A stretch of 64,000 bases of DNA, taken from JABDGM01 sp046349975 (GTDB taxonomy: Bacteria > Planctomycetota > Planctomycetia > Pirellulales > Lacipirellulaceae). How positions within the stretch are numbered: the first letter of the stretch is position 1; each line of letters begins with the position of its first letter. The notes under the pieces were generated by a model. It saw only the letters and a program-made list of their open reading frames with translations. It was not told the DNA's origin and made no database searches. Below, in pieces: positions 17,299 through 25,585 of this stretch. A program made the translations under genes and the position numbers. The stretch is taken from assembly GCA_046349975.1 (NCBI GenBank), contig JAXMBH010000002.1:186001-250000 (forward strand), written 5' to 3'.

Positions 17299-17392
17299 AG
17301 TAGGACGGGCTTATTTGTCCGTCCATGACCGTCGACGGATCGATTTATCCGTCCTACGATCCATTGGTGACGGACAGAATTGGCCGTCCGAC
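17299..17392. repeat. palindromic element, GTAGGACGGACAAATT family
   Basis: GTAGGACGG (from 17300) is paired with CCGTCCTAC (to 17357), and a further CGGACAGAATTGGCCGTCCG hairpin follows. A short hairpin of the same family occurs at 60152-60179. It lies within the first 140 nt upstream of the xdhD-like gene. Confidence 0.65.
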
Positions 17393-17440
17393 GATGAATT
17401 GCTGATCGGCTCCTCTCATTTCGCAATGAGGCCAACTGCC

Positions 17441-20179
17441 ATGGCGGCAACCACCGAACCGTCGATCGGACTTCGTCAGCTTGCGTGCCAGGTCAATGGC
17501 GAGCAAATTCAGCTGGATTTGCCGCCGGACGACGGGCTGACACTGCTCGATGTGCTCCGCGATTTCCTGGGCATTACGTCCCCCAAGAATGGCTGTGCCC
17601 CGCAGGCCCAATGTGGTTGCTGCACGGTACTAATGGACGGCAAGCCCGTACTGTCGTGTGCGCTCGCGCCCGAGAAGGCGGAGGGCAAGTCGATCACGAC
17701 GCTCGAAGGGCTCGATGAGGAACATCGGCAGCAAATTGCTGACTCGTTCGTGCGCTGCGGCGGCGTGCAGTGCGGGTTCTGCATCCCAGGCATGGCAATG
17801 CGCGGCGTGGGGTTGTGTGATAAGAACCCGAGCCCCTCGCGCGAGGAAATCACGACGGCACTCAAGCCGCACCTGTGCCGCTGCACGGGCTATACGCAGA
17901 TTGTCGATAGCATCGAGCAGTACGCAAAATTGCGGCGCGGCGAGCAGTTGCCGCCGCTGTCGGCAGAAGCGGCTTCAGGCAGGGTTGGCACCGATCTGCC
18001 TCGTTATACGGGTCACGACGCGGTGCTTGGCGATCGCAAGTTCGTCGACGACATGGTCGTGCCGAACATGCTCTACGGCGCGGTGCGGCTGACCGATCAC
18101 CCGCGGGCGAAGGTGCTTCGCATCGATGGGAGTCGTGCACTGGAACTCGAGGGCGTACATCGCGTGTTTACGGCGGCCGATGTGCCGGGCGACCGCTACG
18201 TGGGCCTCATTGAAAAAGACTGGCCGGTGTACGTGGCGATCGGCGAGGAAACGCGTTGCAGCGGCGATATTATTGCGAGCGTCGTGGCCGACAATCAGCG
18301 GCTTGCACGAAAGGCGGCCGAGCTGATCGATATCGAATACGAAGTGCTGGAGCCGGTGACCGATCCGCACCAAGCGCTGGAGCCCGGAGCGCCGCTCGTG
18401 CATCCGAAGCGCGGCACGAACCTGCTCAGCAAGTCGAAGCTCAAGCGCGGCAACGTGGAAGAAGCGTTTCGCCGGTCGGCGCACATTATCGAAGATTCGT
18501 ACAAGACGCAGCGGATCGAGCATTTGTTTCTCGAACCCGAGTCGTGCATCGCGATACCGAAATTGCGGAATGCGGATTGCGGATTGCGGATTGAGCAAGG
18601 TAAGGAAGATTCCGCAATCCGCAATCCGCAATCCGAAATCGAATCCATTTTCATCTTTACGCAAGGCCAAGGCGTGTTCGACGACCAACGGCAGTGCGCG
18701 AGCGTGCTCGGCATCGACCGGAGCCGCGTGCAGACGGAACTCGTCTCCAACGGCGGCGCGTTCGGCGGCAAGGAGGATATGTCGATCCAGGCCCAGACCA
18801 CGCTCATGGCCTGGCACATGGGCCGGCCGGTAAAGGTCACGCTTACGCGGCCCGAGAGTTTCCGGATTCATCCGAAGCGGCACCCGATCGAGCTTAAGTA
18901 CAAGATCGGTTGCGATGCCGAGGGGCACATTACGGCGGTGCAGGCGCGCATCATTGGCGACAAGGGGGCGTATGCCTCGGTCGGCGCGAAGGTGCTCGAA
19001 CGCGCCGGCGGCCACTGCACGGGGCCGTATCGCGTGCCCGCGGTCGACATGGAGTCGCTTGCCGTGTACACGAACAACCCGCCGTGCGGGGCGATGCGCG
19101 GGTTCGGCGCGAACCAGGCGGCGTTTGCGATCGAGAACTTGCTCGACCGATTGGCCGAGAAAGTCGGCATCGACGCGTACGACATTCGCGACCGGAACAT
19201 CCTGGAGCGCGGCGAAGCGTTCGCGACCGGCCAGATTCTCGACAAGCCGTTCGGCTTGCGAAAAACTCTCGAAGCGGTGAAGGACGCGTTCAAGTCGGCG
19301 AAATATGCCGGCATCGCCTGCGGGATCAAGAACTGCGGCATCGGCAACGGCATGCCGGACCTCGGCAAGAGTGCTCTCCACGTCGTCGGGCCGGAGGAGA
19401 TTCACATCCACACTGGCTTCACCGAAATGGGCCAGGGCTTGTTCACGCTGTGCATCCAATTCGCCGTCGAAGCGACTGGGCTGCCGGCGGGCGTGTTTAA
19501 GAAGGTGTCGACCGATACGAAATTTCAGCTCGACTGCGGCCAGACGACGGCGAGCCGGGCCACAGTGCTCGCCGGCAATTCGATCGCCGAAGCGGGCAAG
19601 CAATTGAAGGCCGAATTGGCGAGCGGCAAGACGCTGGCCGACCTGGTGGGCCAAACGTTCCTCGGCGAGTGGAGCTGCACATATACGTCGAAGCTCGGCT
19701 ACGACCTCGACAAGCCGGGCGGCCCCAAGACGCACCTCAGCTACGGCTTCGCCACGCAGGTTGCCATTCTCGATGACGACGGCAAGCTCGCGAAGGTGAT
19801 CGCCGCGCACGATGTGGGCCGCGTGCTCAATCCTACGCAGCTTAAGGGCCAAATGTACGGCTCGCTCCACATGGGCATCGGCTACGCCCTCACCGAAGAC
19901 TTCCCCGCTGAGAACGGCGTGATCCTGGCGAAGAAAATGAACGACTGCGGCGTGCTGCGGTCGCACCAGATGCCCGAGATGGAACTCATCTTCATTGAAG
20001 AGCAGGATCCGGAATGCCCGCACGGGGCCCGTGGCGTGGGCGAGATCGGCCTCGTGCCGACGGCGCCGTGCATCGCCGGTGCGCTGTACAAATACGACGG
20101 TGTGGTTCGTCGACAACTGCCGATGCGCGAGTCACCGGCGGCGCAGGCGATTACGAAGCCGAATGTGCGCCGCAATTAG
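17441..20179 (+). CDS. xdhD: XdhD-type molybdenum hydroxylase (fused 2Fe-2S and Mo-cofactor domains)
   Basis: A 912-aa xanthine dehydrogenase-family enzyme without a FAD domain. Start 17441 is preferred (TGAGG 9 nt upstream). The N-terminal plant-type 2Fe-2S site is NGCAPQAQCGCCTV plus a downstream Cys. The second 2Fe-2S site comprises CGGVQCGFCIPGM and HLCRCTGYTQI (about 105-150). The Mo-binding domain follows, with GGAFGGKED, GAMRGFGANQA, TEMGQGL and the catalytic-glutamate block RGVGEIGLVPTAP. E. coli XdhD has the same fusion. Residues about 375-400 are encoded by an in-frame palindromic repeat insertion. It probably oxidises a purine; electrons could pass to the YgfK-like protein. Confidence 0.92.
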   Translation: MAATTEPSIGLRQLACQVNGEQIQLDLPPDDGLTLLDVLRDFLGITSPKNGCAPQAQCGCCTVLMDGKPVLSCALAPEKAEGKSITTLEGLDEEHRQQIADSFVRCGGVQCGFCIPGMAMRGVGLCDKNPSPSREEITTALKPHLCRCTGYTQIVDSIEQYAKLRRGEQLPPLSAEAASGRVGTDLPRYTGHDAVLGDRKFVDDMVVPNMLYGAVRLTDHPRAKVLRIDGSRALELEGVHRVFTAADVPGDRYVGLIEKDWPVYVAIGEETRCSGDIIASVVADNQRLARKAAELIDIEYEVLEPVTDPHQALEPGAPLVHPKRGTNLLSKSKLKRGNVEEAFRRSAHIIEDSYKTQRIEHLFLEPESCIAIPKLRNADCGLRIEQGKEDSAIRNPQSEIESIFIFTQGQGVFDDQRQCASVLGIDRSRVQTELVSNGGAFGGKEDMSIQAQTTLMAWHMGRPVKVTLTRPESFRIHPKRHPIELKYKIGCDAEGHITAVQARIIGDKGAYASVGAKVLERAGGHCTGPYRVPAVDMESLAVYTNNPPCGAMRGFGANQAAFAIENLLDRLAEKVGIDAYDIRDRNILERGEAFATGQILDKPFGLRKTLEAVKDAFKSAKYAGIACGIKNCGIGNGMPDLGKSALHVVGPEEIHIHTGFTEMGQGLFTLCIQFAVEATGLPAGVFKKVSTDTKFQLDCGQTTASRATVLAGNSIAEAGKQLKAELASGKTLADLVGQTFLGEWSCTYTSKLGYDLDKPGGPKTHLSYGFATQVAILDDDGKLAKVIAAHDVGRVLNPTQLKGQMYGSLHMGIGYALTEDFPAENGVILAKKMNDCGVLRSHQMPEMELIFIEEQDPECPHGARGVGEIGLVPTAPCIAGALYKYDGVVRRQLPMRESPAAQAITKPNVRRN
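18564..18637. repeat. in-frame palindromic element of 7-bp GCGGATT units inside xdhD
   Basis: Left arm (18564-18594): GCGGATT repeated at period 7. Right arm (18610-18637): its reverse complement, CCGCAATCCGCAATCCG. It is read as protein ADCGLRIEQ..SAIRNPQSEIE in the surrounding xdhD frame without breaking it. Confidence 0.9.
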
Positions 20180-20215
20180 GACATGCCTTCGCTTCCGCAC
20201 AACTAATGGTGCTCT

Positions 20216-20605
20216 GTGGACATCAGGCGGTTCGTATGGCTGGCTGCGGAAAGCGGTCTAATGGACCGAGCGGAAGTCCACGCTCTCGCCAAGGCGTTTA
20301 AAGGCAAGCTATGTTGGTGGAGGCGAATTGATGCAAAACCATTCTGCGACTTCTTGATTTCTTCGAATCGTTTGACAGCGTGGCAGTGCAACAAGCTGCT
20401 CGTGGGCAAGTGGAAAGGGTTTTATCTCGATCATTTTGTGCTTCTCGACCAAATTGGCAAAGATTCTGATTACTCCTATTACAAAGCACGCAATACGACA
20501 GACGGAAAGATGGTACGTCTTTCAATCACGCCGGTTAACCGCACGAACGGTCGTATCGAGTACCGAGTCGAACCATTCATTGAGCAGAGTTGTGAAGATT
20601 CCTAA
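20216..20605 (+). CDS. truncated planctomycete kinase N-lobe-like protein
   Basis: A 129-aa protein starting at GTG, 36 nt after the xdhD stop. Residues 45-80 (FLISSNRLTAWQCNKLLVGK, then GFYLDHFVLLDQIG) match the pre-kinase segment of planctomycete Ser/Thr kinases. The part after it resembles the start of a kinase N-lobe, but the glycine loop is degraded (GKDSDYS) and the usual VALK lysine is replaced (MVRLSI). The protein stops before any catalytic loop. Base composition is clearly more AT-rich than its neighbours. It is either a fragment left by insertion or deletion, or a stand-alone pseudokinase module. No function can be assigned. Confidence 0.6.
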   Translation: MDIRRFVWLAAESGLMDRAEVHALAKAFKGKLCWWRRIDAKPFCDFLISSNRLTAWQCNKLLVGKWKGFYLDHFVLLDQIGKDSDYSYYKARNTTDGKMVRLSITPVNRTNGRIEYRVEPFIEQSCEDS

Positions 20606-20617
20606 GCGTGAAAACGC

Positions 20618-21211
20618 ATGTCGCAATTGCAAACAACCGGTGTTCTTTTGGCCGCTGGCCGCGGCGGCCGCATGGGCGGCCGCAAGCAGCTTGTGCCGTG
20701 GCCGACGGTGTCGGGTGAGGTTCCGCTCATCGGCGCAGCCTACGACGCGATCAAACCGCTGTGTGGTGACATGGTGGTCGTGCTCGGCGCCGAGGCCGAC
20801 CTTGTAGCAACAGCGCTCGGTGAGCGCGCATTTCGTCGCGTCGAGTGTGAATGCACTCAGCCGATGTTCGAATCGATTCGCGCCGGCCTTTCGGCGGCAC
20901 AGCGGATTGATCCGCAACGGGCCGTGATCTTGCATCCGGCCGATCATCCGCAAGTTGCCTGGGAGTCACTAGTCGTACTGGCCAATTGGACGAGATGGCG
21001 GCCAGACCATGTGATTATTCCCGAGTATGAAGGCCGCGGCGGGCATCCGATCCTTATTCCCGCCGCGGTTGCCGCGCGGCTGATCACGGAAAGCTGCCCC
21101 AAGGGGCTGGGAGAATTCTGGAAAGAGCATCCGGAATTGTGCCTGCGAATACCTGTGAGCGATCCATATGTCGTGTGGGATATTGATACGCCGGATGATT
21201 TGCTGCGGTAG
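20618..21211 (+). CDS. mocA: MocA/YgfJ-type molybdenum cofactor nucleotidyltransferase
   Basis: A 197-aa MobA-like NTP transferase. It has the N-terminal nucleotide-binding signature LLAAGRGGRMGGRKQLVP, a central ILHPADHPQV (metal-binding Asp) and a GRGGHPILIP substrate loop, as in MocA/YgfJ. It would attach CMP (or another NMP) to molybdopterin for the adjacent molybdenum hydroxylase. It starts 12 nt after the kinase-like ORF and ends the plus-strand group. A ygfJ homologue lies in the equivalent E. coli cluster, which supports the assignment. Confidence 0.85.
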   Translation: MSQLQTTGVLLAAGRGGRMGGRKQLVPWPTVSGEVPLIGAAYDAIKPLCGDMVVVLGAEADLVATALGERAFRRVECECTQPMFESIRAGLSAAQRIDPQRAVILHPADHPQVAWESLVVLANWTRWRPDHVIIPEYEGRGGHPILIPAAVAARLITESCPKGLGEFWKEHPELCLRIPVSDPYVVWDIDTPDDLLR

Positions 21212-21230
21212 GTGGCCTGTTGATGCGCGG

Positions 21231-21297
21231 ATTAGCCGCCGGGCGCTAGCCCGCGGTTGGCAGGGCGAAACCGGGGGCTAGCGCCCGCCGGCTGATT
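21231..21297. repeat. palindromic element, GATTAGCCGCCGGGCGCTAGC family
   Basis: Arms 21231-21258 and 21269-21297 form inverted repeats with few mismatches. It lies downstream of mocA and may terminate the cluster transcript. The same family occurs at 31518-31574 and inside 15657-15756. Confidence 0.75.
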
Positions 21298-21478
21298 ATT
21301 GGCATTTGAACTCTTTCTGTACGTGGCGCGAGCGTGACGACGTGTGCTGCAGACCAGTTGTTTCTACGTCCGACTTTTGCCGCTCGTGTGATGCCACTCA
21401 AGTCGTGTTAAGATGATAGTACGGGCACATTGCTCCGCCTTGTGCCGCAGTTCAACTTCATCGTGTCGCCGCTCGCCT

Positions 21479-22204
21479 ATGTCTGCAACTCCGCACACGT
21501 CTGCCAACGATCTCGAACGCCCGCACTACATGGCCACGCTCGGCCTGCTGCCGCCGTACATGCCGGAGGACATCGAGAAGGCGTACCTGGCCAGGGTGAA
21601 GGAGATTCGCCCCGACCTTGGCGGCGACCCCAAACCGTTCTACGAACTGCAAACGGCCTACATGCAGGCCAAGGAATATGTAAGGTTTCGCGGTGACCGG
21701 CGGGGCTGGATCGCGAAGCGAATGGACGAGTACCTGGCCACACAGGAGGTTTCCGAAGAGCTTAAAGCGTTCGGCGCCGAAGTCGAAACGAACTTCGTCG
21801 ACTGGTTGCAAAAGTCGTTTGGCGAGTTTGCCGAGCTGACGGAGAGCATTCTCGCTATTCGGCTGCACAATTCGCCCCGCGGCGACGAGTTCATCGAGTT
21901 GCTGCTCCGCAAGCACGATCAACTGCTGTCGCTCGAGCGGCTCGACATTGAGGGCTGCACGGTGTCCGACAGTTCGGTGCATCACTTGAATGTGTTTCGC
22001 CGGCTGCGCGAGCTCAACTTGAACCGCACGCCGATCACCTGGCAGGCGCTGCACATTGTGCAATGGCTACCGGAGCTGCATGCCGTGAACGTCGACGGTA
22101 CGAAGCTCAACTGGTTCACGCGCTGGAGACTTGCATCGCAGCTGAAGAAGAAACGCCAGGCGGCGGAGTCGTCGCGGGCCGTGCACCCGTTGACGGTGCG
22201 GTAA
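21479..22204 (+). CDS. J-domain-like protein with C-terminal leucine-rich repeats
   Basis: A 241-aa protein (ATG 21479; earlier codons in the open frame look non-coding). Residues about 14-65 resemble a DnaJ-type helical hairpin (LPPYMPEDIEKAYLARVKEI, then RPDLGGDPKPFYELQTAYMQA). The classical HPD is replaced by RPD, so Hsp70 stimulation is doubtful. Residues 140-205 hold two or three leucine-rich repeats (LERLDIEGCTVSD, LRELNLNRTPIT, LHAVNVDGTKL). There is no signal peptide. The combination is typical of uncharacterised planctomycete proteins. Function unknown. Confidence 0.7.
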   Translation: MSATPHTSANDLERPHYMATLGLLPPYMPEDIEKAYLARVKEIRPDLGGDPKPFYELQTAYMQAKEYVRFRGDRRGWIAKRMDEYLATQEVSEELKAFGAEVETNFVDWLQKSFGEFAELTESILAIRLHNSPRGDEFIELLLRKHDQLLSLERLDIEGCTVSDSSVHHLNVFRRLRELNLNRTPITWQALHIVQWLPELHAVNVDGTKLNWFTRWRLASQLKKKRQAAESSRAVHPLTVR

Positions 22205-22241
22205 CAGCGTGACGCCAGGCGGAACGCTTGTCGCCGCGACC

Positions 22242-23201
22242 CTAAATCTGAAAATTCGTCGTTGGCTGAATCGCAGCTTCCATTTCGCTGCGCATCTTGA
22301 GCTTCGGCTTCTCGAGTACGACGGTCGTGTTCGGCGCGACGCTGTGGGTGAGCCACACGCTGGAGCCGACGACCGCATCGTGCCCGACCACGGTGTCGCC
22401 GCCCAAGATCGTGGCGTTCGCGTACACGACGACGCCGTCTTCGAGCGTCGGGTGCCGCTTCGTGCCGCGCACCAGGTTGCCTTCGCCGTCGGTCTTGAAG
22501 CTTAGAGCGCCGAGTGTCACGCCTTGGTAGAGCTTCACGTTCTGGCCGATGTCAGTCGTTTCGCCGATGACGACGCCGGTGCCGTGGTCGATGAAAAAGT
22601 GCGAGGCGATCTTCGCGCCCGGGTGGATGTCGATGCCCGTGCGGCTGTGGGCGGCTTCGGTCATCATGCGAGGGATGAAGGGAATATCGAGCTCGTACAG
22701 CACGTGGGCGAGCCGATAGATGGTGATCGCCTCGAGGCCTGGGTAGCAGAAGATGACTTCGTCGAGCGACTTGCACGCAGGGTCGCCGTCGTACGCGGCC
22801 TGCACGTCGGTTGCCAGGACTTTGCGAATCTCGGGCAGGCGTTCGAGGAACAGCATCGTCTTCGCCTGGCCGAGCGCTTCGTAGTCCTGGTCTTGATCGC
22901 AGTCGTCGGTTGCGCCGGCTTCGTGCCGCAGTGCGCGGCCGATTTGCTGTGTGAAGCGGTCGTGAAGCCGGTCGACGATATCGCCGACGTAGAACGCCAC
23001 GTTGCCTCGGTGCAGCCGTTCGCGGCGGCGGTAGCCCGGGAACAGGATTTCCTTGAGGTCGTCGGTCGCGGCGATGACTTCGTCGTAGTTTGGCAGCGGG
23101 CAGTGGCCGAGGTGGTTGATCGAGCTCACCTCGTCGTACGTGTGCACGATGCGCTGCGTGAGCCGAGGGAGTTGGTCTTTGAGCCGAAAGTCGGTGGCCA
23201 T
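22242..23201 (-). CDS. cysE: serine O-acetyltransferase
   Basis: A 319-aa left-handed beta-helix acetyltransferase of the EpsC/CysE group. Visible: TGIDIHPGAKIASHFFIDHG (catalytic His region), TGVVIGETTDIGQNVKLYQGVTLGA and RHPTLEDGVVVYANATILGG. The long N-terminal helical part (about 1-170) is usual for this larger subgroup. It acetylates serine with acetyl-CoA in cysteine synthesis, which links it to the sulfate uptake operon at the other end of the window. It converges on the J-domain gene. Confidence 0.92.
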   Translation of the reverse strand: MATDFRLKDQLPRLTQRIVHTYDEVSSINHLGHCPLPNYDEVIAATDDLKEILFPGYRRRERLHRGNVAFYVGDIVDRLHDRFTQQIGRALRHEAGATDDCDQDQDYEALGQAKTMLFLERLPEIRKVLATDVQAAYDGDPACKSLDEVIFCYPGLEAITIYRLAHVLYELDIPFIPRMMTEAAHSRTGIDIHPGAKIASHFFIDHGTGVVIGETTDIGQNVKLYQGVTLGALSFKTDGEGNLVRGTKRHPTLEDGVVVYANATILGGDTVVGHDAVVGSSVWLTHSVAPNTTVVLEKPKLKMRSEMEAAIQPTTNFQI

Positions 23202-23982
23202 AATTGAGGTGCTCCGCGCAGCTTTCTGAAGTGCGGCCCCAGCAAGCTGCGGTACGGTCTGGTCGGGGCGAGGCGGGAGAAAAGCCCGAGTGGGCGCTCG
23301 TGCGGCGAGACGTCCGGCGCTAGGCCGGACTCGTACAGTTGCAGCAAAACGGCGGGCGGTGGGTGGGGCGCAGGTTCATCTCAATACTGGACGCAATTCT
23401 ACGCCCGTCGGTTCAGCCCTTCAATTCGATATAATCTGTCTCGGCAAGCGGCGGGGCGGCAGTTGAAACAATCCTTTCGCGGGCGGTGGGGCAAATTCTC
23501 TGCCAGCACGCCTGAAGCTGAGGAGTGCCCTCATAAGGACTCAAGTTTATCGTCCTCGCGACCGCCTCAACGCGCCCATGGGCGCGAGTTAACCGCATGG
23601 AATACTATTTGACAATTGATTGCAGGCCCACTAAGATACGCCCGTCCAGTCGCTGTCTAGGCCAGCAACCAAGTCTTGGTTTTTCTCGGGCCGCGAGCCA
23701 GGAAATTGGGTTTGGCGACTGGGCACGCCGCGAGTGAGTGCGGCGAATGCCGTCAGGATGATGGCAGCGTCGGAACGCGCGCAGCATCAGTCGACCTTGG
23801 GCATAAGGTTGCGCGATGTCGCGGGCGACCTCCGCAGCCAGGCGAGCGCGACACAGTGCGGCAGTTCAGGCAAGGCAATTCCGACCGCGGTCGCAATATG
23901 TTCGCAGCGCGCTGCGCGAGCCGGCGTCGTGCGTTTGCAGAGTTCACAGCGGGCCAATTCACCCTGTGACAGGAGTTGCCGA
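23202..23982. other. long intergenic region with a promoter and long 5' leader for the sugar dehydrogenase gene
   Basis: About 780 nt without a credible gene. A sigma-70-type promoter is at 23609-23637. From its predicted start (about 23644) to the ATG at 23983 there is a ~340-nt leader, GC-rich and rich in short inverted repeats. One open frame starts at 23734 in frame with the gene, but it is arginine/serine-rich and lacks a ribosome site; it is taken as untranslated. Confidence 0.5.
23609..23637 (+). promoter_or_regulatory. sigma-70-type promoter upstream of the sugar dehydrogenase
   Basis: Perfect -35 TTGACA (23609-23614), 17-nt spacer, -10 TAAGAT (23632-23637, 4 of 6). The surrounding sequence is locally AT-rich. 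Confidence 0.55.
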
Positions 23983-25494
23983 ATGAGTTGCCGAAGACTT
24001 TTTGGTGTGGTGGTGTGCGCGCTGGCGACGTCGGGCATGTGGCTCGGCTCAGCTATTGCCTTGCCGTTATTGCCGGCGATTCCCAAGGGGGAGATCGCCA
24101 TTCAATTGCAGCCGGTGGCCACCGGGTTGGGCGCGCCCGACTACGGCATCAGCCCGCCGGGCGACGCGTCGCGGCTGTTCGTCGTTGAGCAGAAAGGCAC
24201 GCTGCGCATCATTCAAAACGGAAGCTTGCTGCCGGGCGCCGCGCTCGATATTCAGAACCTTGTGCAAATCGCACCGGTCGGCACGGGCCCGTTGAACCCG
24301 GCCAACGCCAACGATGAACGCGGCTTATTGGGACTGGCGTTCCATCCCGGGATCAACACCCCTGCCAGCCCTGGCTATCGCACGTTGTACACGTACACGA
24401 GCGAAGCGCTCGGCGCCGGACCGACCTACGTAGCGCCGAATGCCGCCGTTCAGAATTACCGGAACATCGTTTCCGAGTGGAAGATGTCGGCCGCCGACCC
24501 GAACGTGGTCGACCCCGCGTCGCGGCGGGAGATTATCTCTTTTGGAAAAAACGCCGGGAACCATAACGGCGGCACGATCACGTTCGGCCCAGATGGCTAT
24601 CTCTACCTTGGCGTCGGCGATGGCGGCAATGCGAACGATGTCGGCGCCAGCCACATTGAACCGGGCGGCAACGCGCAGAACCTCACGACGCCACTGGGCA
24701 AGATGATCCGCATCGACCCGCTTAGCCCGCCGCTCACCAGTGGCAGCGGGAACCCCGTCAGCGCGAACGGCCAGTACCGCATTCCCGCGACCAACCCGTT
24801 CCAGGGCGCCGGCCAAGTGCCGGAGATCTACGCCTATGGCTTCCGCAATCCATACCGATTTTCCTTCGACACGCTTAACGGCGATCTCATCGTCGCGGAC
24901 GTCGGCCAGAATTCGATCGAAGAGATCGACCGCGTGACGCTCGGCGGCAACTACGGATGGGCGGTGAAGGAAGGTACCTTCTTATTCAACCGCAGCACGG
25001 GCACGGTCGGCGCGAATAGCCCGGGCAGCCCGGCGGGACTCGTCGACCCGATCTCCGGCACGCTCGGCACGCTGGAATACGACCACGGCGATGGGATTTC
25101 GATCACGGGCGGCTTCGTCTATCGCGGTTCCGCGATTCCGGCCCTCTTTGGCAAGTACGTGTTCGGCGATCTTGCGCTCACGCCATCGTCGGGCGGCAAT
25201 CCGCGGATCGATGGCCGGCTGTTCTACGCCGATATGCAAACTGGGCTCATCAAGGAGTTTCTCATTCCGCAGTTCACGAACGACAAGCTGCCGAACGGCC
25301 TCACCGTGCATGGCTTCGGCCAAGACGGCAGCGGCGAGCTGTACGCGATCGTGACGAACACGCCGGCGAACGGCGCCGGCGGCATTGTCTACAAACTCGC
25401 CGCTGTTCCCGAGCCGGCACTCGCCAGCCTGCTGGCGATCGGCGTGCTTTTTAGCCTCGGACAGCGTCGAGGAAACCGACGCTGGGCTCCGTAG
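23983..25494 (+). CDS. secreted PQQ-type glucose/sorbosone dehydrogenase-like protein with PEP-CTERM tail
   Basis: A 503-aa beta-propeller protein. The ATG at 23983 has AGGAG 7 nt upstream and gives a signal peptide (LFGVVVCALATSGMWLGSAIA). Family blocks of YliI/aldose dehydrogenase: NHNGGTITFGPDGYLYLGVGDGG, LGKMIRIDP, YGFRNPYRFSFD, DVGQNSIEEIDRV, GNYGWAVKEG and SITGGFVYRG. The C-terminus is a PEP-CTERM sorting signal: VPEP, a hydrophobic segment, then RRGNRR. It would therefore be processed by an exosortase, which is not in this window. It probably oxidises sugars or alcohols at the cell surface; the substrate is unknown. Confidence 0.88.
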   Translation: MSCRRLFGVVVCALATSGMWLGSAIALPLLPAIPKGEIAIQLQPVATGLGAPDYGISPPGDASRLFVVEQKGTLRIIQNGSLLPGAALDIQNLVQIAPVGTGPLNPANANDERGLLGLAFHPGINTPASPGYRTLYTYTSEALGAGPTYVAPNAAVQNYRNIVSEWKMSAADPNVVDPASRREIISFGKNAGNHNGGTITFGPDGYLYLGVGDGGNANDVGASHIEPGGNAQNLTTPLGKMIRIDPLSPPLTSGSGNPVSANGQYRIPATNPFQGAGQVPEIYAYGFRNPYRFSFDTLNGDLIVADVGQNSIEEIDRVTLGGNYGWAVKEGTFLFNRSTGTVGANSPGSPAGLVDPISGTLGTLEYDHGDGISITGGFVYRGSAIPALFGKYVFGDLALTPSSGGNPRIDGRLFYADMQTGLIKEFLIPQFTNDKLPNGLTVHGFGQDGSGELYAIVTNTPANGAGGIVYKLAAVPEPALASLLAIGVLFSLGQRRGNRRWAP

Positions 25495-25585
25495 CACGTG
25501 CGGCAAAAAATCGGCCGTGCGCGGCCCTGCTGCGTTGAGATGGCACGTTGTAATCGGGTCGCGCCGGCCAGCCGCCGGCTGAGTC

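Noticed and set aside
17975..20116. 713-codon minus-strand ORF
   Set aside because: Antisense of the molybdenum hydroxylase; even reads through the palindromic insert, as expected for any frame of a palindrome.
23734..23982. 83-codon extension of the sugar dehydrogenase
   Set aside because: Would hide the signal peptide, lacks a ribosome site and has Arg/Ser-rich composition; AGGAG fits ATG 23983.
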